From: JAATGA01 sp047605605
GTDB taxonomy: Bacteria; Pseudomonadota; Alphaproteobacteria; Rhodobacterales; Rhodobacteraceae
Direction: 5' to 3'
Length of the DNA stretch: 15,479 nucleotides
Assembly: GCA_047605605.1 (NCBI GenBank)
Contig: JASGFG010000086.1
Location: forward strand, 1-15,479
The position numbers and the translations under genes are program-made. Each line of letters opens with the position of its first letter. Within the stretch, counting starts at the first letter, position 1. Under the pieces are notes generated by a model. It was not told the DNA's origin. It searched no databases and saw only the letters and a program-made list of their open reading frames with translations. Positions 5,586 to 12,487 of the stretch are shown in pieces.

Positions 5586-7622
5586 ATGGCCTATCTTCTT
5601 GGCGTCGATACCGGCGGCACCTATACCGATGCGGTCATCGTCGACGATGCGACCGACCGCGTGCTGGGCAAGGCGAAATCCCTGACCACGCGCGCGGATC
5701 TGGCGCTTGGCATCGGACGGGCGGTCGATGCGGCGCTGGCCGGCGCAGGCATAGCCCCGGCCGAGGTGGCGCTGGTCTCGCTTTCGACCACGCTGGCCAC
5801 GAATGCGCTGGTCGAAGGGCAAGGCGGGCGCGTCGCGCTGATCTTCATCGGCTTCGATGCCGGCGATCTTGAGCGCGGCGGTCTGACCGAGGCGCTGAAG
5901 GGCGATCCGGTGGTGCAACTGGCGGGCGGACACAGCCATGCCGGGCTTCAGTCCGCGCCCTTGGACCTTGCGGCGCTGGAGATGGCCGTGACCGGGCTTG
6001 GCGCCGATGTGATGGGCTTTGCGGTGGCCGCCCGCTTTGCCACCCGCAATCCGGCGCACGAGATCGCCGCGCGCGACCTGATCCGCCGCGTCACCGGCCG
6101 CCCCGTCACCTGTTCGCACGAACTTTCGGCGCAGCTGAACGGGCCGAAACGCGCCTTGACCGCCGTTCTGAACGCGCGGCTGATCGGGATGATCGACCGG
6201 CTGGTCGCGGCCTGCGAACGACACCTTGCCGCTTCGGGCATCGCCGCGCCCCTGATGGTCACGCGCGGCGACGGGGCGCTGATCTCGGCCGCGATGGTGC
6301 GCGAGCGGCCCATCGAGACCATCCTGTCAGGCCCCGCGGCCAGCATCGTGGGCGCACGCTGGCTGACCAAGGCAAGGGATGCGCTGGTCTCGGACATCGG
6401 CGGCACCACCACCGACGTCTGCCTGCTGCGCGACGGCCTGCCCGAGATCGACCCCCAGGGCGCCCGCGTCGGCGGCTTTCGCACCATGGTCGAGGCGGTG
6501 GCCATGCGCACCACCGGCCTGGGCGGCGACAGCGAGGTCCATGTCATCGCCGAGGGGCTGTCGGGCAGCCTGCGCCTTGGTCCGCGCCGGGCGGTGCCCG
6601 TCTCGCTTCTGGCGGTCGACCATCCGCAGATGGTCCACGCCGCGCTGGACCGGGCGCTGTCCACCGAAACCTCGGGCGAACATGACGGGCGGTTCGTGAT
6701 CCCGATGGGCGGAAGTGCGGGCGGCCTTTCCCCGCGTGAGGTGACGGTGCTGAACCGCATCGCAGCACCGATGCCGATGGCCGCCGCTCTGACCACCCGG
6801 CTGGAGGCTGCGGCCCTGGATCGTCTGATGGCGCGCGGGCTGGTGATGATCGCCAGCGTCACCCCCTCAGATGCCAGCCATGTGACCGGCGGGCTGGCGG
6901 CATGGGACGCCGCCGCCGCGGAAAAGGCGGTGCGGCTGATGGCACGGCGGCGCGATGGCGCGGGCCAGCGCATCGCGGGCGATGCCGCGGCAATGGCGCA
7001 GCGCATCATCGACCAACTGACTCGGCAGACCGCCGACTGCCTGCTGGAGGCGGCCTTTGCCGAAGATCCGGCCTTTGCCGATCCGCCCGAGGTTCTGGCC
7101 CGCCATGCGCTGACCCGCGCGGGTCTGTCGCATCATCGCGGGGTAATGCAGATCACCGCCCGGCTTGGCGTCCCGGTGATCGGCCTTGGCGCCTCGGCGC
7201 CGTTCTATTATGGCGCCGTCGGGCGGGAGCTGGGCTGCGAGATGATCCTGCCCGAACATGCCGGGGTCGCGAATGCGATCGGGGCGGTGGTGGGCCAGGT
7301 TGCGCAGCGTGCCTCGGGTTTTGTGTCCAGCCCCGCCTCGGGCCGGTTCGTGGCGCATCTGCCGGGCGGCCCCAGGGCCTTTGGCGATCGGGACGAGGCG
7401 CTGGAGGCGATGGAGGCCGCCGTCCGCGCCGAGGCCGGGGCCCGCGCCCGCGCCGCGGGGGCCGAGGACCTGCGTCTGACGGCCACCCGCGCCATCAAGG
7501 AGGCGCAGGTGGAGGGAAGCATGATGTTCATCGAGGCCACCGTGACGGTCACCGCCACCGGCCGCCCGCGCATCGCCCACCCGGTCGATTTACCCCTTGA
7601 CGCCCCCTTGCCGCTTCAATAG
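5586..7622 (+). CDS. Hydantoinase/oxoprolinase family protein (HyuA-like), 678 aa
   Basis: This belongs to the ATP-dependent hydantoinase A / 5-oxoprolinase family, which opens cyclic amides such as hydantoins or 5-oxoproline. The N-terminal domain opens with LLGVDTGGTYTDAVI (residues 4-18), the family's actin-like phosphate loop. The second domain has SDIGGTTTDVCLL at 269-281, and GLGGDS follows. The C-terminal third contains GASAPFYYG and PEHAGVANAIGAVVGQ, followed by an extra mixed domain. The length fits HyuA (about 680-700). The start is the ATG at 5586, with GGAAAG upstream and the conserved N-terminus directly after it. No HyuB (B subunit) or transporter is adjacent: rpoN precedes and tRNA-Met follows. 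It may therefore belong to the A-only branch of the family, substrate unknown. The stop codon overlaps the candidate tRNA promoter. Confidence 0.88.
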   Translation: MAYLLGVDTGGTYTDAVIVDDATDRVLGKAKSLTTRADLALGIGRAVDAALAGAGIAPAEVALVSLSTTLATNALVEGQGGRVALIFIGFDAGDLERGGLTEALKGDPVVQLAGGHSHAGLQSAPLDLAALEMAVTGLGADVMGFAVAARFATRNPAHEIAARDLIRRVTGRPVTCSHELSAQLNGPKRALTAVLNARLIGMIDRLVAACERHLAASGIAAPLMVTRGDGALISAAMVRERPIETILSGPAASIVGARWLTKARDALVSDIGGTTTDVCLLRDGLPEIDPQGARVGGFRTMVEAVAMRTTGLGGDSEVHVIAEGLSGSLRLGPRRAVPVSLLAVDHPQMVHAALDRALSTETSGEHDGRFVIPMGGSAGGLSPREVTVLNRIAAPMPMAAALTTRLEAAALDRLMARGLVMIASVTPSDASHVTGGLAAWDAAAAEKAVRLMARRRDGAGQRIAGDAAAMAQRIIDQLTRQTADCLLEAAFAEDPAFADPPEVLARHALTRAGLSHHRGVMQITARLGVPVIGLGASAPFYYGAVGRELGCEMILPEHAGVANAIGAVVGQVAQRASGFVSSPASGRFVAHLPGGPRAFGDRDEALEAMEAAVRAEAGARARAAGAEDLRLTATRAIKEAQVEGSMMFIEATVTVTATGRPRIAHPVDLPLDAPLPLQ

Positions 7623-7625
7623 TCA
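7597..7625 (+). promoter_or_regulatory. Candidate promoter of tRNA-Met
   Basis: TTGACG (7597-7602) and TAGTCA (7620-7625) are separated by 17 nt, and the tRNA begins 11 nt later. The -10 box overlaps the stop codon of the hydantoinase gene. Confidence 0.5.
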
Positions 7626-7635
7626 GCCGCGCAGT

Positions 7636-7712
7636 GGCTAGGTAGCTCAGTTGGTTAGAGCATGCGACTCATAATCGCAGGGTCGGGGGTTCGAGTCCCC
7701 CCCTCGCCACCA
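7636..7712 (+). tRNA. tRNA with CAT anticodon, probably elongator tRNA-Met
   Basis: The full cloverleaf can be drawn: acceptor GGCTAGG/CCTCGCC, D stem GCTC/GAGC, anticodon stem TGCGA/TCGCA with loop CTCATAA (anticodon CAT, 7670-7672), T stem GGGGG/CCCCC with loop TTCGAGT, discriminator A and encoded CCA; 77 nt in total. The first pair is G-C, so it is not the initiator type. An Ile tRNA with modified C34 cannot be fully excluded, but the anticodon arm favours Met. One oddity: acceptor pair 4:69 is T-C (7639 and 7705), a mismatch. The 3' half overlaps, on the other strand, the end of a serine recombinase gene, so the 3' half may have come from an inserted element. Confidence 0.93.
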
Positions 7713-8650
7713 CCGCCCCCCCCACTATTGGCGCGTCCAGGTTGAGCAGTTGGTCCATGTGGCCGATCACGTCGACCAGCGCATAGCCGTTTTCACCCTT
7801 GGGGTGCACGACGATGCGGGTGACAACGCGGCGCAGCGCGTCGACGGATCCTCGATCGAACTTCGCTGACCCGTCGGACACAGCCTGCGCCAGATCGCGG
7901 ATCGCCCTGCCGTATTCGTCTGCGGCCCTAGGGTGCAATTCGATCACCGTGGGATCGGCCGTTGCCTGCGCCAGATCTGCCGCAGCGTCCGCTGCTGCAC
8001 GCTTGGCCTCGATCACCTGCGCCTCGGCCTCGGGGCCCTCGATCAGCCCGCGCGCCATCATATCGACCAGCCGTCGGTATTTGGCGGCTACGTCGGTCAC
8101 GCGGCGCTCGATCTGCGCCTTGTCCTTGCGGGCCGCATCGGCCAGCCGCCGACGTTCGGCGGCATAGACCCGCACGAATTCGCGCAGATACTCCGGCCGG
8201 TCCATCTGTTCGCGCAGTCGATCGAGGATTGCCGCCTCGATCCGGTCGAGCCGGAAACGGGCGGTGTTGGTGCAGCTGCCGCTTTGGGTGGCGGTGCTGC
8301 AGCGGATTCGAATAGCATCGCCGGCGCGATCATGGATCACCATGCCGCCGCCGCAGCTGGCGCAGCGCAACAGGCCCGAGAAGGGACGCGGGGGCGCCTT
8401 CGTTATTTCGCCCCGGGCGGCAGCGGTGGATTGATCTACCCGTCGCGCCTCGGCCTGGGCGAAAAGATCAGCGGGCACGATCCGCAAATGCTCGGCCGCG
8501 ACTTCCTGATGTCGGTCCTGCGGATTGTCGCGATTCACGCGCCGCCCGGTGTCGGGATCGCGGACCATGGTGACACGATTCCAGACCAGCCTGCCGTCAT
8601 ACATGGGGTTGCGCAGGATGCCATAGCCGCGTCTGTGCGCTCTGGCATCA
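7669..8650 (-). pseudogene. Large serine recombinase (phage integrase), C-terminal remnant overlapping tRNA-Met
   Basis: The minus strand encodes the C-terminal part of a large serine recombinase: GILRNPMYDGRLVWNR (end of the recombinase domain), a zinc ribbon CASCGGGM with a later Cys pair (Cys81, Cys84, Cys102, Cys111 counted from the ATG at 8604), and a long Arg/Ala/Glu-rich coiled coil. The N-terminal catalytic domain with the nucleophilic serine is missing. Family similarity fades at about 8630-8655, where a tape-measure gene on the other strand takes over; the boundary is approximate. The gene therefore cannot make an active integrase. Its last residues (ARGGLEPPTLRL) are the complement of the tRNA-Met T arm and anticodon arm, and the stop TGA (7671-7669) overlaps the anticodon. 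In an intact phage this enzyme would integrate the genome at the tRNA gene. Confidence 0.82.
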
Positions 8651-9186
8651 CCACGGGCGGGACCGTCGCGGGATCGCAGATCACCACGGCCACCACGACC
8701 GGCGGCGCTGTACTGGGGGCGGGCGTGGTGCAGGGATCGGCGCAGGGTGCCCCCATCCTCGCGCAGGGCGTTGCCGCTGGGGCGCAGTCGGGTGGCATCC
8801 TGTCGGGTGTAGGCGGCATCGGTGGACTTGTCGGAATGATCCTGCCGGGGCTGTTCAAGGAGGGTGGCTATTCCACCAGCCCCGTGACCTCTGCGGCGGT
8901 CTCACCTGCACTGTTCCGCCATGCCCCGGCTTATGCCGAAGGTACGGCAAACACCTCTGGCATTCCGGCCCTGCTCCACGACAACGAAGCAGTCATCCCG
9001 CTGAGCCGTGGCCGCAAGGTCGGTGTTGAACTGAGCGGGGACGCGGCGGGCGGGGGCAACAACGTAACGCAGCACATGACCTTCAATATTGAGTCTCCCA
9101 CCCCGGAAGCCTTTCGCAGGTCGCAGAAGCAGAATGCGGCAGACATGGCCACCGCAGGGTCGAAGGCGGCTCGCGACATTCGCTAG
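8635..9186 (+). pseudogene. Phage tail tape-measure protein, C-terminal remnant
   Basis: This reads as the end of a lambda-type tail tape-measure protein, the long ruler inside a siphophage tail. It has a Gly/Ala-rich hydrophobic stretch (GGAVLGAGVVQG to GLVGMILPGLF), then FKEGGYS, YAEGTANTSG, IPALLHDNEAVIPLSRG and an Asn/Gln-rich end closing with SKAARDIR. Such proteins usually exceed 600 aa; only about 180 residues are left. The frame stays open back to 7933, but upstream of about 8635 it is the antisense of the recombinase, so the true N-terminus is lost and there is no start codon of its own. The left limit given here is approximate. The next phage-type ORF follows after 11 nt, in normal phage gene order. 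Confidence 0.75.
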
Positions 9187-9197
9187 GAGGATCACCC

Positions 9198-9389
9198 ATG
9201 GCATACGTTGAACGCGAACGCCCCGGCAGCCCTTGGGGCATGTATCACAACCTCCTTGCCCCCACGGCGGCGCTTCTCCGCGCCTACCATAAGGCCGGGA
9301 TCAGCGTCACTCTGATGGGCGACGGGACCACTTACAGGGCCGATAGGCCGCTGCCCCGGCATCTGTGGCCTTTGGAAGACGAAGATTAG
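9198..9389 (+). CDS. Small phage-type protein, 63 aa, function unknown
   Basis: A complete short ORF behind a very strong AGGAGG site (9185-9190) that shares bases with the tape-measure stop codon, 7 nt before the ATG. The protein is soluble and aromatic-rich, with WGMYHNLLAPTAALLRAYHKAG in the middle and a Pro/Arg-Leu-rich, acidic end (LWPLEDED). No domain is recognised. Its place directly after a tape-measure gene suggests a tail or lysis-region gene of the former prophage. Nothing upstream in the remnant offers a promoter, so expression is doubtful. Confidence 0.6.
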   Translation: MAYVERERPGSPWGMYHNLLAPTAALLRAYHKAGISVTLMGDGTTYRADRPLPRHLWPLEDED

Positions 9390-9422
9390 GCCGGTCCCTG
9401 CGTCAGCAGGGATGCTTTAGTG

Positions 9423-9446
9423 GGTACAATAAGCGGTACAATAAGC
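9423..9446 (+). repeat. 12-bp exact tandem repeat at the right edge of the prophage remnant
   Basis: GGTACAATAAGC occurs twice in direct succession (9423-9434 and 9435-9446). It lies between the last phage ORF and tRNA-Ser, the position expected for the right attachment region or for integrase arm sites. It does not resemble the tRNA-Met 3' end. Confidence 0.85.
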
Positions 9447-9453
9447 CGATTCG

Positions 9454-9480
9454 AAAAGCTGCCCGAAGGGCGTTTTTCTT
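9454..9480. terminator. Bidirectional intrinsic terminator
   Basis: The stem GCCC-GAA-GGGC (9461-9471) is followed on the plus strand by GTTTTTCTT; on the minus strand it is followed by AGCTTTT. It can stop tRNA-Ser transcription arriving from the right and phage-side transcription arriving from the left. The T-run makes it the most standard terminator in the window. Confidence 0.7.
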
Positions 9481-9504
9481 AACGATTTCAGGTACTTAGG
9501 TGAA

Positions 9505-9594
<90 letters not shown>

Positions 9595-9624
9595 GCGCTT
9601 TTGGGGGTCGTCTATGGGCGCGGG

Positions 9625-9652
9625 GTGTAGCCGCCCTTTCCGACGGTTGCAA
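9625..9652 (-). promoter_or_regulatory. Candidate promoter of tRNA-Ser
   Basis: On the minus strand, TTGCAA (9652-9647) and CTACAC (9630-9625) are separated by 16 nt, about 30 nt before the mature tRNA 5' end. Confidence 0.35.
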
Positions 9653-9713
9653 GCCCCATTTCCGCTCGCCGCAATCCGGCCCCGGACATCACGCCAGCTT
9701 CATCGGGCCGCGC

Positions 9714-9742
9714 TTGGCAAGCGACGCCATGCGGGCTAGCTG
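9714..9742 (+). promoter_or_regulatory. Candidate promoter of the DUF2059-type gene
   Basis: TTGGCA (9714-9719) and TAGCTG (9737-9742) are separated by 17 nt, and the ATG is at 9780. Confidence 0.35.
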
Positions 9743-9779
9743 TGGGGCCTGCCGGAATGATCGGGGAAGGCCGCTTGCC

Positions 9780-10643
9780 ATGCCGAAAAGATTTGCCGCC
9801 CTTGCGCTTTGGGCTGCCGCCTCGCTCTGCGCCGCGCCGGCGGGCTGGGCGCAGATACCCGCCGCGCCGCCGGTGGTCGCAACGGATGCCATCCGGCAAC
9901 TGGCCGACACGCTGATGATCGGGCCGGTCGTCGACATCCTGCGCGACGAGGGGCTGGAATACGGCAAGACGCTGGAAGACCAGATGTTCGCCGGCCGCGG
10001 CGGCCCCCGGTGGGAGGCGCAGGTCGATCACCTTTATGACCCCGCGCGGATGCGAAGCATATTCGATGCCGCCTTCGCGGACGAAATGGCCGGGGACCCG
10101 GTGGCCGTGCGCGCGGGACAGGATTTCTTTGGCAGCGAACTGGGCCAGCGCATCCTATCGCTGGAGACCGAGGCGCGGCGCACCTTGATGGATGATGCCG
10201 CCGAAGATGCCGCCCGCCTGCGCTTTCAGGAGATGGAGGCCGCGGACGATCCCCGGCTGCGGCAGATCCGCCGCTTTGCCGAGGTGAACGATCTGGTCGA
10301 GATGAATGTCGTCGGCGCCCTCAACTCCAACCTCGCCTTCTATCGGGGCATGTCGGATGCCGGCGCCTTTGGCGGCATGGCCGAAGAAGACATGCTGGCC
10401 GATGTCTGGGGTCAGGAAGACAGTGTGCGGTCGGAAACCGAGGACTGGCTGTTTCCCTATCTGACGCTGGCCTATGCCTCGCTGTCGGATGACGAGCTGA
10501 ACGCCTATATCGCCTTTTCGGAAAACCCGCAGGGCAAGAAGCTGAACATCGCCACGTTCACCGCTTTCGACCGCGTCTTTACCGAAGTGTCGCGCGACCT
10601 GGGCCGCGCGGCCGCCCGCCAGATGCAGGGGCAGGATCTCTGA
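9780..10643 (+). CDS. Exported DUF2059-type protein, 287 aa
   Basis: MPKRFAALALWAAASLCAAPAGWA is a Sec signal peptide with likely cleavage after AGWA (residue 24), so the protein should be periplasmic. The rest is helical and acidic. Two related stretches are visible: one around FFGSELGQRILSLETEARR in the first half, and one around LSDDELNAYIAFSENPQGKKL near the C-terminus. The second has the DUF2059 pattern (serine-acidic-Glu-Leu, then F, then P-x-G-x-K); the first looks like a diverged repeat of it. The function of DUF2059 is not known. The start is the ATG at 9780, with GGGGAAGG 9 nt before it; the longer open frame from 9504 runs through the tRNA-Ser complement and is not real. It converges on a lipoprotein gene 21 nt away. 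Confidence 0.82.
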   Translation: MPKRFAALALWAAASLCAAPAGWAQIPAAPPVVATDAIRQLADTLMIGPVVDILRDEGLEYGKTLEDQMFAGRGGPRWEAQVDHLYDPARMRSIFDAAFADEMAGDPVAVRAGQDFFGSELGQRILSLETEARRTLMDDAAEDAARLRFQEMEAADDPRLRQIRRFAEVNDLVEMNVVGALNSNLAFYRGMSDAGAFGGMAEEDMLADVWGQEDSVRSETEDWLFPYLTLAYASLSDDELNAYIAFSENPQGKKLNIATFTAFDRVFTEVSRDLGRAAARQMQGQDL

Positions 10644-10664
10644 CCCGCAGACCGGGCAGGCCGG

Positions 10665-11069
10665 TTACTTGCCCTCTTCGGGGTAAAGCGCCCGGCATTG
10701 GCGCACGACGCTTTCGGCCTGCCGCGACAAGGTTGCCCGCCTCTGCTTGAGGCTTTGCAGCTTGAGCGATTCGGCATTCAGGTCGATGGCGCGCGGGCGT
10801 GAAACGGTTTCCGGCCGCTCGTCCCAGCACATGCGGCTGACGGGCTTTCCGCCGGGCCGCACGGGCGGGCCATAGCAGGGCACCCAGACCGGGCGCCATT
10901 CGGTGCTGTATTCGATCGCATAGCCACGCGACAGGTTGCGCTCCGATTCCGCGATCAGGCGGTCGACGGTGCGCAGGTCGCGCGTGTTGCGGTTGATGCA
11001 TTGCTCTTGTGGCGTGCCGCAGGCGGCAAGGACGGCCAGGGCGGCAAGGGGAACAAGACGCAGGCGCAT
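10665..11069 (-). CDS. Predicted lipoprotein, 134 aa, function unknown
   Basis: The N-terminus MRLRLVPLAALAVLAAC is a lipoprotein signal with lipobox VLAAC (Cys17). The mature protein has Cys residues at CIN, PCYG, MCWD and RQCRAL, four besides the lipidated one, enough for two disulfides in the periplasm. It contains an aromatic WRPVWVPCYGPPVRPGGK loop and a C-terminal Gln/Arg-rich coiled-coil helix. I know no domain name for it. The start is the ATG at 11069, with GGGGAGG 8 nt upstream. It is divergent from hemF, with closely spaced back-to-back promoters. Confidence 0.82.
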   Translation of the reverse strand: MRLRLVPLAALAVLAACGTPQEQCINRNTRDLRTVDRLIAESERNLSRGYAIEYSTEWRPVWVPCYGPPVRPGGKPVSRMCWDERPETVSRPRAIDLNAESLKLQSLKQRRATLSRQAESVVRQCRALYPEEGK

Positions 11070-11096
11070 GGTGAAAACCTCCCCGATTCAGGGGAC

Positions 11097-11124
11097 AGGA
11101 TAGTGCTTCCGCGCGCGACGGCAA
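11097..11124 (-). promoter_or_regulatory. Candidate promoter of the 134-aa lipoprotein gene
   Basis: On the minus strand, TTGCCG (11124-11119) and TATCCT (11102-11097) are separated by 16 nt, about 27 nt before the ATG. Its -35 box lies 8 bp from the -35 box of hemF. Confidence 0.42.
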
Positions 11125-11132
11125 TGCACCCT

Positions 11133-11161
11133 TTGCCGCCTCCGCGCCGATCTGCTAGGCG
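11133..11161 (+). promoter_or_regulatory. Candidate promoter of hemF
   Basis: TTGCCG (11133-11138) and TAGGCG (11156-11161) are separated by 17 nt. No FNR-type TTGAT-N4-ATCAA palindrome is seen nearby. Confidence 0.33.
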
Positions 11162-11189
11162 GGGCGGCGACGGCAGGGGGAAGGCGACG

Positions 11190-12053
11190 ATGACCGCAAG
11201 CATGGACCGGCAGAAAGCCACGGCCGCCGACTGGTTCCGCCAGTTGCGCGACCGCATCGTCACAGCCTTCGAGGGGCTGGAGGAGGCGCATCGGTCCGAT
11301 GCGCCCGCCGGCCGGTTCGAGGTGACGCCCACGGCCCGCGATGGCGGCGGTGGCGGAGTGATGAGCGTGATGCGCGGCGGCCGCGTGTTCGAGAAGGTGG
11401 GGGTCAACGTCTCGACCGTGCATGGCGTGCTGGGCGAACGGGCGCAAAAGGCGATGGCCGCGCGCGGCGTTCCGGGCATGGCGGAGGATCCGCGCTTCTG
11501 GGCCTCGGGGATCAGCCTTGTCGCGCATATGGTCAACCCGCACGCGCCTGCCGTCCACATGAACACGCGGATGTTCTGGACGCCCGGCGCCTGGTGGTTC
11601 GGGGGTGGCGCGGATCTGAATCCCTGCATCGAATATGCGCTGGATACCGCGCATTTCCACGACGCGCTGCGCGCCGCCTGTGACGCGCATTCGCCGGATT
11701 ACTATGGCCGGTTCAAGGCCTGGGCGGACGAATATTTTTTCATTCCGCATCGCGGGCGCGCGCGGGGCGTGGGCGGTATCTTCTATGACGATCTGAACAG
11801 CGGCGACTGGTCCGCGGATTTCGCCTTTACCCGCGCCGTGGGCGAGGCATTCCTGCCCGCCTTTCTGCCCTTGGCCGCGCGCCGGATGGAAATGCCCTGG
11901 TCCGCCGCGGATCGCGAGGCCCAGCTTGTCCATCGCGGCCTTTATGCGGAATACAACCTCGTCTACGACCGGGGGACGAAATTCGGGCTGGAAACCGGCC
12001 ACAACCCGGATGCAGTGCTGATGAGCCTGCCGCCCCTGGCAAAGTGGATCTGA
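11190..12053 (+). CDS. hemF: Oxygen-dependent coproporphyrinogen III oxidase, 287 aa
   Basis: The enzyme (EC 1.3.3.3) uses oxygen to turn two propionate side chains of coproporphyrinogen III into vinyl groups, giving protoporphyrinogen IX in haem synthesis; it acts as a cytoplasmic homodimer. Family marks are VHMNTR (122-127), WWFGGGADLNP (135-145), GRARGVGGIFYDDL, and the C-terminal NLVYDRGTKFGL followed by a SLPP end. The length is typical (about 290). The start is the ATG at 11190 behind GGGGGAAGG; a second ATG at 11202 is possible but lacks a good site. The frame is open back to 11001 only by chance. A 113-aa gene starts 2 nt after its stop and must be co-transcribed. The aerobic form suggests growth with oxygen; an anaerobic HemN may exist elsewhere. 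Confidence 0.96.
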   Translation: MTASMDRQKATAADWFRQLRDRIVTAFEGLEEAHRSDAPAGRFEVTPTARDGGGGGVMSVMRGGRVFEKVGVNVSTVHGVLGERAQKAMAARGVPGMAEDPRFWASGISLVAHMVNPHAPAVHMNTRMFWTPGAWWFGGGADLNPCIEYALDTAHFHDALRAACDAHSPDYYGRFKAWADEYFFIPHRGRARGVGGIFYDDLNSGDWSADFAFTRAVGEAFLPAFLPLAARRMEMPWSAADREAQLVHRGLYAEYNLVYDRGTKFGLETGHNPDAVLMSLPPLAKWI

Positions 12054-12055
12054 GG

Positions 12056-12397
12056 ATGGCCGATATCGTCGTCAAGGCAGCCTATGCCACCGTCGCCGAC
12101 GAAGACGGCCTGCGCTATGTCGGCTTTGTCGATGCGCTGGAGGAAAGCTATGCCCTGTTCCGCCAGCCCGTGACCGGCGGCCCCGTCTGGTTCGAGGTCA
12201 ATGACGAGGATTTCGGGGCCGAAGACGCCATCCTCTCTGCCCAGTTCCGCGATGGAAGTCTGGAGATAGCCCTGCGGCCGGGGGTCGCGGGCCGCTTTGG
12301 CTATGCCCAAAGCGTGTCGATCCGGCTGAAATCCTGCGAAGGGGGCGAGGCGGCCTTGAAGGCCCTGGCGGGAATGACGGGCCTTGCGCTGGACTAG
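12056..12397 (+). CDS. Small cytosolic protein, possibly Imm10-like, 113 aa
   Basis: This is a short acidic alpha/beta protein without a signal peptide or membrane segment. The order of features (a first strand, YVGFVDALEESYALFRQP, then WFEVNDEDFGAEDAI, a strand with SLEIAL, and an ending with SIRLKS plus a helix of Leu and Ala) resembles the Imm10 immunity-protein fold (PF15588). I compare from memory only, so this is tentative. No toxin gene lies nearby, which argues against a polymorphic-toxin immunity role here. The start is the ATG at 12056, 2 nt after the hemF stop, so translation is probably coupled; a GTG at 12044 inside hemF is an alternative. It converges on the aldehyde dehydrogenase gene across a strong hairpin. 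Confidence 0.7.
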   Translation: MADIVVKAAYATVADEDGLRYVGFVDALEESYALFRQPVTGGPVWFEVNDEDFGAEDAILSAQFRDGSLEIALRPGVAGRFGYAQSVSIRLKSCEGGEAALKALAGMTGLALD

Positions 12398-12427
12398 GCA
12401 CCGCTGAACGGGTGCCACGCGGAAAGG

Positions 12428-12451
12428 CCCCGGTTCGCGAGGGAACCGGGG
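12428..12451. terminator. Hairpin between convergent genes
   Basis: CCCCGGTTC and GAACCGGGG form a perfect 9-bp stem with loop GCGAGG. It lies between the ends of the 113-aa gene and the aldehyde dehydrogenase gene, so it can serve both strands. On the minus strand it is followed by CCTTTCC, a short pyrimidine run. Confidence 0.62.
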
Positions 12452-12487
12452 ACAGGCGCGACGGCAGGCCGAAACCCGCCCGTGCCC

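Noticed and set aside
7933..8630. First half of the 417-codon plus-strand frame that ends in the tape-measure sequence
   Set aside because: This half is antisense to the recombinase zinc ribbon and coiled coil. Only the part after about 8635 looks like phage tail protein.
9714..9779. Possible small regulatory RNA between tRNA-Ser and the DUF2059-type gene
   Set aside because: Only a promoter-like pair is visible, which the downstream gene explains. No hairpin and terminator follow.
11119..11161. Oxygen-responsive FNR site before hemF
   Set aside because: No TTGAT-N4-ATCAA palindrome is present; the TTGCCG elements read as ordinary -35 boxes.
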